From Alphaproteobacteria bacterium (GTDB lineage Bacteria; Pseudomonadota; Alphaproteobacteria; Reyranellales; Reyranellaceae): a stretch of 5,741 nucleotides of DNA. The stretch spans positions 1 through 5,741 of the forward strand of contig JABCYT010000266.1 in NCBI GenBank assembly GCA_013290035.1, written 5' to 3'. The stretch's first letter is position 1, and every line of letters begins with the position of its first letter. The notes under the pieces are model-generated. The model saw nothing but the letters and a program-made list of their open reading frames with translations, was not told where the DNA came from and searched no databases. A program made the position numbers and the translations under genes. This document shows, one piece after another, positions 1 through 5,741 of the stretch.

Positions 1-243
1 ACCACCGTGGTGATTGCGCACCGCCTGTCGACCATCATCCACGCCGACGAGATCATCGTGCTCGACCGCGGCCGCATCGTCGAGCGCGGCCGCCATGCCG
101 AGCTTCTGGCGCGAAACGGCCTCTATGCCGACATGTGGCAGCGCCAGCAGGAGGCCGCGGCTGAGGCCGAACGGCAGGTCGAGCACCAGGGCGAGGAGCC
201 GCCCTCGTTCCGCGCCGAGGGGCATCTCCGTGTCGCCGAGTAG
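1..243 (+). CDS. ABC exporter (ATM1/MsbA-type half-transporter), C-terminal end only
   Basis: The window opens inside this gene and shows only its last 80 residues. They are the end of an ABC nucleotide-binding domain: the H-loop IAHRLST, with its switch histidine at visible residue 7, then the [20 protein letters not shown] strand-turn typical of exporters with fused membrane and ATPase domains, then [11 protein letters not shown]. In such half-transporters this domain hydrolyses ATP to drive export through an N-terminal six-helix membrane domain, working as a dimer in the inner membrane. The wording of the tail resembles the ATM1/ABCB7 group, thought to export glutathione-linked or metal-related compounds, but the substrate cannot be read from this fragment. 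Walker A, the signature motif and the membrane domain lie outside the window. A hydrophilic, glutamate-rich tail of about 35 residues follows the domain. The TAG stop overlaps the next gene by 14 bases, which suggests a shared transcript. Confidence 0.9.
   Translation, partial: TTVVIAHRLSTIIHADEIIVLDRGRIVERGRHAELLARNGLYADMWQRQQEAAAEAERQVEHQGEEPPSFRAEGHLRVAE
217..222 (+). promoter_or_regulatory. Shine-Dalgarno site that sets the GTG start of the MFS gene
   Basis: GAGGGG lies 7 bases upstream of the GTG at 230, inside the end of the ABC transporter gene. It is the strongest ribosome-binding site seen for any gene in the window. It supports the GTG start over the longer in-frame upstream reading, whose arginine/serine-rich sequence looks like an out-of-frame translation of the ABC gene. 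Confidence 0.7.
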
Positions 244-1387
244 CGTAAGCGCCGCAAACCCCTGGCGCTCGCTGCTGCCGGTCTTCGCCGCTTGCGCCGC
301 CATTGGCCTGCAGGCGGGCGTCGCGATGCCGCTGGTGCCGCTGGCGCTCGAGCGGCAAGGCGCCGACAAACTCACCATCGGCATCGTGGCCGCCGGCTGG
401 GGCATGGGCATGCTGGCCACCGCCTCGCACATTCCCCGGCTGGCGGCGCGGTTTGGCACGGTGCCGTTCATCCTGGCCTCGGTCGTCGCGGGCTCGGCGC
501 TCACGGTCGCCTACACGCTGACCGCAGGCCCCGTCGCGTGGTTCGTGCTGACCCTGCTGCATGGCGCGGTCGGCGGCGTGCCCTGGGTGGTGAGCGAGAT
601 CTGGATGAACGTCGTCGTCGAGGAAAGCCGGCGCGGCAGGGTCATGGGCGTCTACGCCACCATGGTGGCACTCGGCATGGCGCTGGGCCCGTTCGTGCTC
701 CAGCTGGTCGGCGTCTACGGGCCGGCGCCGTTCCTGACCTCCGCCGCGCTCGCCCTGCTGGTGGCGCTGCCGCTGCTGCCCTACTGGAAGAAGGCGCCGG
801 TGATCGAGCACGCGGCCGACAGCGGCTACCTGGCTGTCGTCGTCGCCGTGCCGCTGGCCATGCTGGCCGCGTTCGCCTGCGGGCTGGGCGAGCAGGTCGC
901 GTTCAGCTTCCTGCCGGTCTACGCCGTCGGCGCCGGCGTCTCGGCGCAAATCGGCGCGCTCTGGCTGTCGGCCTTCGTGATCGGCAACGTGATCCTGCAA
1001 TGGCCGATCGGCTGGATGGCCGATCATCTCGACCGCCGCGTTGTCCTCGCCGGGTGCACCTTGGCAAGCGCCGTCCTGGTGGCCTTGCTGCCGCTCGTTT
1101 CGGCGCAGTCGCCCGCGATCATCGGCGTGATCATGCTGTGGGGCGGCATGTCGTTCGCCATCTATCCGGTCGGCCTCGCGTTGCTCGGCCGGCATTTCAA
1201 CGGCGGCGATATCGCCCGCGCCAACACGGCGTTCAGCATGCTGTACATCGTGGGCGGCCTCGCCGGCCGCCCGCTCGCCGGGGCGGCGATGGATGCGTTG
1301 GGCGATCCCGGCCTCGGCTGGACGGTCGCCGTTTTCTACGCCGTCACCGGTATCGCCGCCTTGCTGGCGTTCCACCGGCGCGGCTGA
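230..1387 (+). CDS. Major facilitator superfamily transporter, YcaD-like
   Basis: A 385-residue, strongly hydrophobic protein with about a dozen membrane segments in two halves, the usual size and layout for MFS carriers of the inner membrane. It matches my memory of E. coli YcaD at several landmarks. These are [10 protein letters not shown] followed by [14 protein letters not shown] (about residues 118-144), [17 protein letters not shown] (about 257-273, the motif-A-like cytoplasmic loop of the second half) and SFAIYPVG (308-315). The first-half loop, [11 protein letters not shown] (66-76), lacks the canonical motif A aspartate, as it does in YcaD. The substrate is unknown; relatives are annotated only as putative efflux or uptake carriers. 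The GTG start is chosen for its Shine-Dalgarno site and because the first membrane segment begins about a dozen residues later. It overlaps the ABC gene by 14 bases and stops 15 bases before meaB, so it is probably translationally coupled to the ABC gene and co-transcribed with both. Confidence 0.9.
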   Translation: MSPSSVSAANPWRSLLPVFAACAAIGLQAGVAMPLVPLALERQGADKLTIGIVAAGWGMGMLATASHIPRLAARFGTVPFILASVVAGSALTVAYTLTAGPVAWFVLTLLHGAVGGVPWVVSEIWMNVVVEESRRGRVMGVYATMVALGMALGPFVLQLVGVYGPAPFLTSAALALLVALPLLPYWKKAPVIEHAADSGYLAVVVAVPLAMLAAFACGLGEQVAFSFLPVYAVGAGVSAQIGALWLSAFVIGNVILQWPIGWMADHLDRRVVLAGCTLASAVLVALLPLVSAQSPAIIGVIMLWGGMSFAIYPVGLALLGRHFNGGDIARANTAFSMLYIVGGLAGRPLAGAAMDALGDPGLGWTVAVFYAVTGIAALLAFHRRG

Positions 1388-1402
1388 TAATCCTGCCAGC
1401 CC

Positions 1403-2401
1403 ATGAGCGCCGCGGCCGCCAAGACCGACAAGTCAGCCGATCCGCTGCTCGCGCCCCTGCTGGCCGGGGACCGGCGCGCGCTGGCGCAGGCCATCACCCT
1501 GATCGAATCGACACGCGCCGATCATCGCGAGCGCGCCGATGCGCTGCTGGCGGCCGCGCTGCCGCACGCGGCCAAGTCGGTGCGGCTCGGCATCACCGGT
1601 GTGCCGGGCGTAGGGAAATCGACCTTCATCGAGCGCTTCGGCCTCGCCCTGCTCGAGCGCGGGCGCTCGCTCGCGGTGCTGGCCATCGATCCGTCGTCCA
1701 AGCGCGGCGGCGGATCGATCCTGGGCGACAAGACACGCATGGAGGAACTGTCGCGCCAGCCCGCCGCCTTCATCCGGCCCTCGCCGGCCGGCGCCACCCT
1801 GGGCGGCGTGGCGCGGCGCACCCGCGAGGCGATGTTGCTGGCCGAAGCCGCGGGCTTCGACACGGTGATCGTCGAGACGGTGGGCGTCGGCCAGTCCGAG
1901 ACCGCGGTCTCAGATATGGTCGACATGTTCATCGTCCTGCTGCTGCCGGCCGGCGGCGACGATCTGCAGGGCATCAAGCGCGGCGTGATCGAGCTCGCCG
2001 ACCTGATCGTGGTCAACAAGGCCGATGGCGACCTCTTGGCGACGGCGCGGCGGGCGGCTTCGGACTACCAGCATGCGCTCCGCATGTTGCGCTCGCCCAC
2101 CGCCGGCTGGACGCCCGAGGTGGCGACCTGCTCGGCGCTCACCGGCGAGGGCGTGGTCGAGGTCTGGCAGACCATCGAAAGATTCAGGCAGGCGGTCGGC
2201 GAGAAGGGGATCGCCCACCGGCGGGCTGAGCAGGCTCGCGCCTGGATGTGGAGCGAGGTCGGCGAGACGCTGCTGGCCGAGCTGCGCAAGCATCCGGAGG
2301 TGCGCAAGCTGGTGCCCGGCCTGGAACGCGAGGTCGAAGCCGGCCGAACGACCCCCGCCGCGGCGGCCCGACATATGCTAAAAGCCTTCCATGGCCGCTA
2401 A
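1403..2401 (+). CDS. meaB: MeaB/ArgK-family G-protein chaperone of methylmalonyl-CoA mutase
   Basis: A 332-residue P-loop GTPase of the G3E group, the normal length for MeaB (E. coli YgfD/ArgK is about 331). Visible motifs in order are Walker [10 protein letters not shown] (66-74), [18 protein letters not shown] (96-113), the [10 protein letters not shown] switch (157-166), [11 protein letters not shown] (184-194), the base-recognition motif NKAD (205-208), SALTGEG (244-250) and a helical C-terminal arm used for dimerisation in the family. In the family it binds the adenosylcobalamin-dependent methylmalonyl-CoA mutase, gates cofactor loading with GTP hydrolysis, and protects or helps rescue the enzyme from inactivation. 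It acts in the cytoplasm in propionate and branched-chain catabolism. No mutase gene is visible here, so the partner must be encoded elsewhere; a mutase relative such as isobutyryl-CoA mutase is possible. The ATG has only a weak ribosome-binding site, which fits coupling to the MFS gene 15 bases upstream. The older lysine/arginine transport kinase (ArgK) label is not supported by the motifs. Confidence 0.96.
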   Translation: MSAAAAKTDKSADPLLAPLLAGDRRALAQAITLIESTRADHRERADALLAAALPHAAKSVRLGITGVPGVGKSTFIERFGLALLERGRSLAVLAIDPSSKRGGGSILGDKTRMEELSRQPAAFIRPSPAGATLGGVARRTREAMLLAEAAGFDTVIVETVGVGQSETAVSDMVDMFIVLLLPAGGDDLQGIKRGVIELADLIVVNKADGDLLATARRAASDYQHALRMLRSPTAGWTPEVATCSALTGEGVVEVWQTIERFRQAVGEKGIAHRRAEQARAWMWSEVGETLLAELRKHPEVRKLVPGLEREVEAGRTTPAAAARHMLKAFHGR

Positions 2402-2873
2402 GTCCTTCGTCAGGCGCGCCCGCCGCGCCGCCGCCGCCCAGGAGCTGCCGTTCTGGAAGCGCAAGTCGCTCGCCCAGATGTCCAAGCAGGAGTGGGAATC
2501 GCTCTGCGACGGCTGCGGCCTGTGCTGCGTCAATAAGCTGGAATACGAGGGCACCGGGGAACTCGCCCAGACCGACACCTGCTGCAAGCTTCTCGACCCC
2601 AAGACCGCCCGTTGCCGGGACTACAAGAACCGCAAGAAGATCGTGCCGGACTGCATCCAACTCACCCCAAAGGTTGTGGAAAAGATGGACTGGCTCCCCA
2701 AGACCTGCGCCTACCGGCTGGTCCATTTCAAGCAGGACCTCTACTGGTGGCATCCCCTGGTCTCGGGCGACCCGGAAACCGTGCACGAGGCGGGAATCTC
2801 GGCCCGCGGACGGGTGATTCCGGAGGATCAGGTCGAGGATATCAGCGAGCGGGTCGTCGACTGGTTCGCGTAA
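2391..2873 (+). CDS. YcgN-family (UPF0260) cysteine-cluster protein
   Basis: A 160-residue soluble protein that aligns from memory along most of its length with E. coli Ycg[42 protein letters not shown] and the HPLVSGD region. The hallmark is CDGCGLCC (Cys39, 42, 45, 46), the CxxCxxCC cluster of the YkgJ/YcgN families. Further cysteines are at 64, 65, 75, 88 and 106, enough to bind zinc or iron, or an iron-sulfur cluster, though the bound metal is not established as far as I know. The biochemical role is unknown. The first 20 residues are unusually basic and alanine-rich (several Arg and Lys) compared with E. coli YcgN, so a slightly later start cannot be excluded, but the next in-frame ATG (2479) would cut off the conserved PFW segment. 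The ATG overlaps the end of meaB by 11 bases and has no clear Shine-Dalgarno site, which suggests translational coupling. It is the last gene of the plus-strand operon. Confidence 0.94.
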   Translation: MAAKSFVRRARRAAAAQELPFWKRKSLAQMSKQEWESLCDGCGLCCVNKLEYEGTGELAQTDTCCKLLDPKTARCRDYKNRKKIVPDCIQLTPKVVEKMDWLPKTCAYRLVHFKQDLYWWHPLVSGDPETVHEAGISARGRVIPEDQVEDISERVVDWFA

Positions 2874-2889
2874 CCGCGGACTGGCTCGC

Positions 2890-2918
2890 TTGACGGCCCC
2901 CCTTCGGGCCCGTAAAAA
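2890..2918 (+). promoter_or_regulatory. Candidate sigma70-type promoter for rpmB
   Basis: TTGACG (2890-2895, five of six bases of the -35 consensus) and TAAAAA (2913-2918, four of six of the -10 consensus) are separated by exactly 17 bases, just after the stop codon of the YcgN-family gene. An A-rich -10 stands out in this GC-rich sequence. Transcription would start near 2925, leaving a leader of about 40 bases before rpmB that holds the hairpin at 2927-2944. This is a consensus match read by eye; alphaproteobacterial promoters are often looser and no start site is known. Confidence 0.5.
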
Positions 2919-2926
2919 GCCGGCCT

Positions 2927-2953
2927 TCCCGCCCCTTGGCGGGATCGTTTTTT
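2927..2953 (+). terminator. Terminator-like hairpin with T run, directly upstream of rpmB
   Basis: A perfect 7-bp stem TCCCGCC/GGCGGGA (2927-2933 with 2938-2944) closes a CCTT loop. After a 3-base spacer comes a run of six T residues (2948-2953), the form of a rho-independent terminator. It follows the YcgN-family gene by 53 bases and so could end the ABC-MFS-meaB-ycgN transcript. Only 13 bases separate the T run from the rpmB ATG, so any rpmB transcript with a normal leader must pass through it. An A run at 2914-2918 gives a weaker T run on the opposite strand. Confidence 0.65.
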
Positions 2954-2966
2954 AGCGGATATCGCC

Positions 2967-3272
2967 ATGCCCCGTCGTTGCGCCCTGTCGGGCAAAGCCG
3001 TGCAGTACGGCAACAATGTGAGCCACGCCAACAACAAGACCCGGCGCCGGTTCCTGTCCAACCTGCAGGTCGGCTCGGTCCTGTCGGATGTGCTCGGCCA
3101 CACGGTGCGTTTGCGCCTGACGCCGCGCGGCATGAAGACCATCGAGCACAATGGCGGCATCGACGCCTACCTACTGGGCACCAACGACAGCAAGCTCAGC
3201 CCCGAGATGAAGGTGTTGAAGCGCCGGGTGGCCTCGGCGAAGGCCAAGAAGGATGCGAAGAAGGCCGCGTAA
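2967..3272 (+). CDS. rpmB: 50S ribosomal protein bL28
   Basis: A 101-residue basic protein that is plainly L28: it starts [29 protein letters not shown], continues [27 protein letters not shown], and ends in a lysine/alanine-rich tail ([11 protein letters not shown]). L28 is a structural protein of the large ribosomal subunit. Some bacterial L28 proteins carry four zinc-binding cysteines; here only Cys5 is seen, so this is the zinc-free form. The length is normal for alphaproteobacteria, which have a longer version than the 78-residue E. coli protein. The ribosome-binding site is poor (GGA at 2957-2959, 7 bases before the ATG), which is odd for a highly expressed ribosomal gene. The gene is alone on its strand after the hairpin at 2927-2953 and faces a minus-strand gene, with 7 bases between the stop codons. 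Confidence 0.98.
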   Translation: MPRRCALSGKAVQYGNNVSHANNKTRRRFLSNLQVGSVLSDVLGHTVRLRLTPRGMKTIEHNGGIDAYLLGTNDSKLSPEMKVLKRRVASAKAKKDAKKAA

Positions 3273-3280
3273 GCGGCCTT
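3261..3280. terminator. Bidirectional terminator hairpin between convergent genes
   Basis: A perfect 8-bp stem AAGGCCGC/GCGGCCTT (3261-3268 with 3273-3280) closes a GTAA loop. The rpmB stop codon TAA (3270-3272) lies within the loop, and the last base of the opposing gene's stop codon lies at the stem's end. Downstream on the plus strand is TTTACTTT (from 3279, partly in the stem); on the minus strand CTTCTT follows. Tails are short for a strong terminator, but the symmetry and location between converging genes fit a shared one. Confidence 0.65.
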
Positions 3281-4281
3281 TACTTTGCCAATTCAAACAG
3301 CAGCAGGACGTTGCGCTGAAGCGGATTGAAGTTGTCGTCCGAGATCAGCCACAAGAGCGTCTCGCCGCGTGCTCCCGTGGTCACGGCCAACCCTTCCAGA
3401 TTGTCGACCGCATAGGGCGAGGCGAGCCTCGCCAGCTCCTCGGCGCGCACGGTGCCACCGGGCTTGAGCTGGGCTCGCTCGAAGCGCATCACGCGGCAGC
3501 GCACGCCGCGCACGAAGTCGAAGGCGCGTTCGATGGTGGCGAACGATCCGTCGGGTAGCCTGGCGATCGCCGTCGGATTGAAGTCCGGGGTCTTGGCGTA
3601 CTCGAAGGTCTGCCACGCGTAGCGACCGGTCCCGGTCGGCTGGCCGATCCAGCCAACCAACGTGCCGGGTCGCAGGCTGTATTCCTCGCTGATCGCGATG
3701 ATGCGGCCGTCGGCGAGCGCCGTCAGCGTCTCGATACCACCGTTGCTCGGCTGACGGCCGATATCGGCCGGGCCGTCGACCGGAAGCGGTGTCGAGCTAA
3801 GCGTGGGGTAGCGCCACAGCCGGTGATGGTGTTCGAAAGAGACCAGCCAGGAGCCGTCGGGCAGGCGCGCCATGCCCTCGGCGTCGGCTTCGACCTTGCC
3901 GACGAGCGGCTGGCCGTCGAGGCCGAGCAACTTGCCGATCTGGCCGCCGCTGAGCCCTGCCAGATTGCCCTTGGCGTCGTAGTCGACCGTGGCGGTGAAC
4001 CAGGAACCCTCGTCGGAGATCGAGGTGAGGGTGTGCCCGTCGGGCGTGACATGGAGGTCCGACCAGCCGCCGAAACTGCGCGAATTGGCGGTCATCGAAA
4101 GGCCGCCGCGCCACAGCAGGCGGCCAACGCTGGTGACGGCCGGCTCGTCGAACCTGAGCGCCAGGGCACGGCTGTGGATCTCGAGCGCCTGCTCCTTCGC
4201 CCCGGCGGGCGGCAAGGATGCACTGGCGCAGGCGGCCGCCAGCAGGCAGAGCGTCAGGAGCGAACGGGCGGCGGTGAACAA
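3280..4281 (-). CDS. Exported esterase-like protein of the phytase-like family
   Basis: Recognised as the 'esterase-like activity of phytase family' group (Pfam phytase-like), a beta-propeller-type domain of uncertain substrate. Numbering from the chosen TTG start (333 residues), landmarks are GGLSMTANSRSFGGWSDLHVTPDG (from about 59), EADAEGMARLPDGSWLVSFE (from about 131), NGGIETL (from about 180), NLEGLAV (294-300) and the closing SDDNFNPLQRNVLLLFEL (from about 314). Repeated DG turns and conserved acidic residues fit calcium-binding propeller blades. True phytase activity should not be assumed. The start is uncertain. TTG at 4281 gives a textbook signal peptide (MFTAARSLLTLCLLAAACASA) 28 bases after the cobT stop, with GGACGGG 6 bases upstream. 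An in-frame GTG at 4356 would add 25 non-conserved residues and overlap cobT by 47 bases. LLAAAC could be a lipobox (Cys18), although Ala at -3 is not ideal; ASA cleavage by signal peptidase I is the alternative. Probably co-transcribed with cobT. Confidence 0.85.
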   Translation of the reverse strand: MFTAARSLLTLCLLAAACASASLPPAGAKEQALEIHSRALALRFDEPAVTSVGRLLWRGGLSMTANSRSFGGWSDLHVTPDGHTLTSISDEGSWFTATVDYDAKGNLAGLSGGQIGKLLGLDGQPLVGKVEADAEGMARLPDGSWLVSFEHHHRLWRYPTLSSTPLPVDGPADIGRQPSNGGIETLTALADGRIIAISEEYSLRPGTLVGWIGQPTGTGRYAWQTFEYAKTPDFNPTAIARLPDGSFATIERAFDFVRGVRCRVMRFERAQLKPGGTVRAEELARLASPYAVDNLEGLAVTTGARGETLLWLISDDNFNPLQRNVLLLFELAK

Positions 4282-4309
4282 GGTACGCCCGTCCAGCAGG
4301 CGGCCGCAC

Positions 4310-5741
4310 TCAGGCGGCGCGTCGGCCCGACTTGGCGCCGGCGGCCTTCGCGCCACCGCGGCCGCGGCTGGCGATCGTCACCTTTTTCTTCTCTTCCTCG
4401 TCGAACAGCGAGGCGAGCTGTTCCATCATGGTGCCGCCCAGCTGGTCGGCGTCGACGATGGTGACGGCGCGACGATAGTAGCGCGTGACGTCGTGGCCGA
4501 TGCCGATGGCGATGAGCTCGATCGGCGAGCGCGTCTCGATCCAGTCGATGACGTCGCGCAGGTGGCGCTCGAGGTAGTTGCCGGGATTGACCGACAGGGT
4601 CGAATCGTCGACCGGCGCGCCGTCGGAGATCACCATGAGGATCTTGCGCTCCTCGGTCCGCTGCAGCAGTCGGTTGTGCGCCCACAACAGCGCCTCGCCG
4701 TCGATGTTCTCCTTGAGGATGCCCTCGCGCAGCATCAGGCCGAGATTCTTGCGGGCGCGCCGCCATGGCGCGTCGGCCGGCTTGTAGATGATGTGGCGCA
4801 GGTCGTTGAGGCGGCCGGGATTCGCGGGCTTGCCGGCGGCAAGCCACTGCTCTCGACTCTGGCCGCCCTTCCAGGCGCGCGTGGTGAAGCCCAGGATCTC
4901 GACCTTGACGCCGCAGCGCTCGAGCGTGCGGGCGAGGATGTCGGCGCTCATCGCCGCCACCGTGATCGGCCGGCCGCGCATCGAGCCCGAATTGTCGATC
5001 AGCAGCGACACGACGGTGTCGCGGAAGTTGGTGTCCTTCTCCTTCTTGAAGGAGAGCGCGTGCATGGGATTGGCGACGATGCGCGCCAGGCGCGCGGCGT
5101 CGAGCGTGCCCTCGTCGAGGTCGAAGTCCCACGACCGGTTCTGCTGCGCCATCAGGCGGCGCTGCAGGCGGTTGGCGAGCTTGCCGATGACGCCCTGCAG
5201 ATGGGAGAGCTGCTGGTCGAGGTGATTGCGCAGCCGGCCCAGTTCCTCGGCGTCGCACAGGTGATCGGCCTCGACGATCTCGTCGAACTTCACCGTGTAG
5301 GGGTGATACTGCTGGCCCAGCGGCTCGTTGGACAGCGCACCCGGCGGCAGCCACGGACGCTCGGCGCGGCCCGGCTCCTCCTCGTCGCCCGAGCCCATCT
5401 GCATCTCGGTCTGCGCCTGGTCGGCCACCGTCTCGGAGGCATCCTCCTGCTCCGACGCGTCCTCGGTCTCCTCGCCCTGCGCGCCGTAGCCGTGGGTCTC
5501 GCTCGAATCGCTCTGGTCGTCGCCGGTCTCGTTGGACTGGCCGTCGGCGTTCTCCTGGTCCTGCGAATCGTCCTGGTCGTCGTCCTGCAGGTCCGCCGAT
5601 TCGTCGCCGAGCTTGAGATCGCGGATGAGCTGGCGGGCGGCGCGCGCGAAGGTTTCCTGGTTGCCGAGCGACTCGCGCAGCTTCTGGAAGTCGCGGCCGG
5701 CGGCGGATTCGACGTCGGCGCGCCACATATCGACCATCGCT
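4310..5741 (-). CDS. cobT: Aerobic cobaltochelatase subunit CobT, N-terminus outside the window
   Basis: CobT works with CobN and CobS in the ATP-driven insertion of cobalt into hydrogenobyrinic acid a,c-diamide, in aerobic cobalamin synthesis in the cytoplasm. CobS and CobT form a two-tiered AAA+/VWA chaperone ring. The frame runs off the right edge. 476 residues are visible, against about 630 in known CobT, so roughly the first 150 are missing. Numbering from the Met at 5737, the regions are a helical stretch (1-44), a very acidic D/E/Q/S-rich linker (about 45-122), the conserved [28 protein letters not shown] and [19 protein letters not shown] segments, and a VWA domain from about 243. The VWA domain shows a complete metal-ion site: D248-N-S250-G-S252, a candidate threonine (T285 or T286) and D372 in VISDGAP. 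The C-terminus is a short basic tail ([13 protein letters not shown]...). CobS would be expected just beyond the right edge, but this cannot be seen. The ATG at 5737 is internal and is not the start. Confidence 0.96.
   Translation of the reverse strand, partial: AMVDMWRADVESAAGRDFQKLRESLGNQETFARAARQLIRDLKLGDESADLQDDDQDDSQDQENADGQSNETGDDQSDSSETHGYGAQGEETEDASEQEDASETVADQAQTEMQMGSGDEEEPGRAERPWLPPGALSNEPLGQQYHPYTVKFDEIVEADHLCDAEELGRLRNHLDQQLSHLQGVIGKLANRLQRRLMAQQNRSWDFDLDEGTLDAARLARIVANPMHALSFKKEKDTNFRDTVVSLLIDNSGSMRGRPITVAAMSADILARTLERCGVKVEILGFTTRAWKGGQSREQWLAAGKPANPGRLNDLRHIIYKPADAPWRRARKNLGLMLREGILKENIDGEALLWAHNRLLQRTEERKILMVISDGAPVDDSTLSVNPGNYLERHLRDVIDWIETRSPIELIAIGIGHDVTRYYRRAVTIVDADQLGGTMMEQLASLFDEEEKKKVTIASRGRGGAKAAGAKSGRRAA

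Noticed and set aside
14..229. A longer N-terminus for the MFS protein, starting at 14.
   Set aside because: These 72 residues are an arginine/serine-rich out-of-frame reading of the ABC transporter end. The GTG at 230 has a strong ribosome-binding site and lies just before the first membrane segment.
53..1375. A 440-residue open frame on the minus strand across the MFS gene.
   Set aside because: Its sequence is rich in Arg, Gly, Asp, His and Gln with no domain, which is the usual product of reading a GC-rich gene backwards. The plus-strand frame has clear membrane segments and YcaD-like motifs.
292..2229. A 645-residue open frame on the plus strand running across both the MFS gene and meaB.
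   Set aside because: It is arginine/alanine/glycine-rich, out of frame with both recognised proteins, and shows no motif; it is open only because GC-rich DNA has few stop codons.
2895..2910. A small hairpin GGCCC/GGGCC with a CCCTTC loop after the ycgN-like gene, considered as a separate terminator.
   Set aside because: The stem is only 5 bp and is followed on the plus strand by an A run, not a T run. It lies in the spacer of the candidate promoter, so I do not annotate it.
3823..4464. A 213-residue plus-strand frame opposite the phytase-like gene and the end of cobT.
   Set aside because: No recognisable domain and a composition typical of antisense readings; the minus-strand protein family is clear.
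4254..5726. A 490-residue minus-strand frame overlapping cobT.
   Set aside because: It is an arginine-rich shadow in another frame; the CobT frame carries the VWA metal site and all conserved segments.
1..5741. A search by eye for an undescribed system: CRISPR repeats, mobile element ends, phage genes, toxin-antitoxin pairs, tRNA or other RNA genes.
   Set aside because: None seen. Recognised conserved chromosomal families fill nearly the whole window, base composition looks uniform, and no gene shows signs of recent transfer or breakage.

Overview
The window is a high-GC stretch of bacterial chromosome, with codon third positions almost all G or C, and it reads as an alphaproteobacterium. 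Three things support this: the aerobic cobaltochelatase subunit CobT, the type of L28 protein, and a methylmalonyl-CoA mutase chaperone beside ordinary housekeeping genes. I cannot name the genus. Coding density is very high, and no gene-free stretch exceeds about 100 bases.

Left side, plus strand (1-2873): four tightly packed genes that look like one operon. They are the 3' end of an ABC exporter of the ATM1/MsbA half-transporter type, a YcaD-like major facilitator transporter whose GTG start overlaps the exporter's end by 14 bases, the G-protein chaperone gene meaB 15 bases further on, and a YcgN-family cysteine-cluster protein whose start overlaps the end of meaB by 11 bases.

Middle (2874-3272): a 93-base gap followed by rpmB (ribosomal protein L28). 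The gap holds a plausible sigma70-type promoter, then a 7-bp GC hairpin with a run of six T residues ending only 13 bases before the rpmB ATG. The hairpin is either the terminator of the upstream operon or a leader element of rpmB, possibly both.

Right side, minus strand (3280-5741): cobT, cut at its N-terminus by the window edge, followed downstream by an exported protein of the phytase-like esterase family. This pair converges on rpmB, with 7 bases between the facing stop codons. A perfect 8-bp hairpin covers both gene ends and can serve as a shared two-way terminator.

Functionally, cobT (cobalt insertion in aerobic vitamin B12 synthesis) and meaB (protection of a B12-dependent mutase) lie about 1.9 kb apart on opposite strands. 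They share a cofactor theme but not a transcript. I see no mobile element, CRISPR array, tRNA, rRNA or defence system. Most of the window is ordinary chromosomal backbone; the points worth a second look are the rpmB leader, the start of the phytase-like gene and the make-up of the plus-strand operon.
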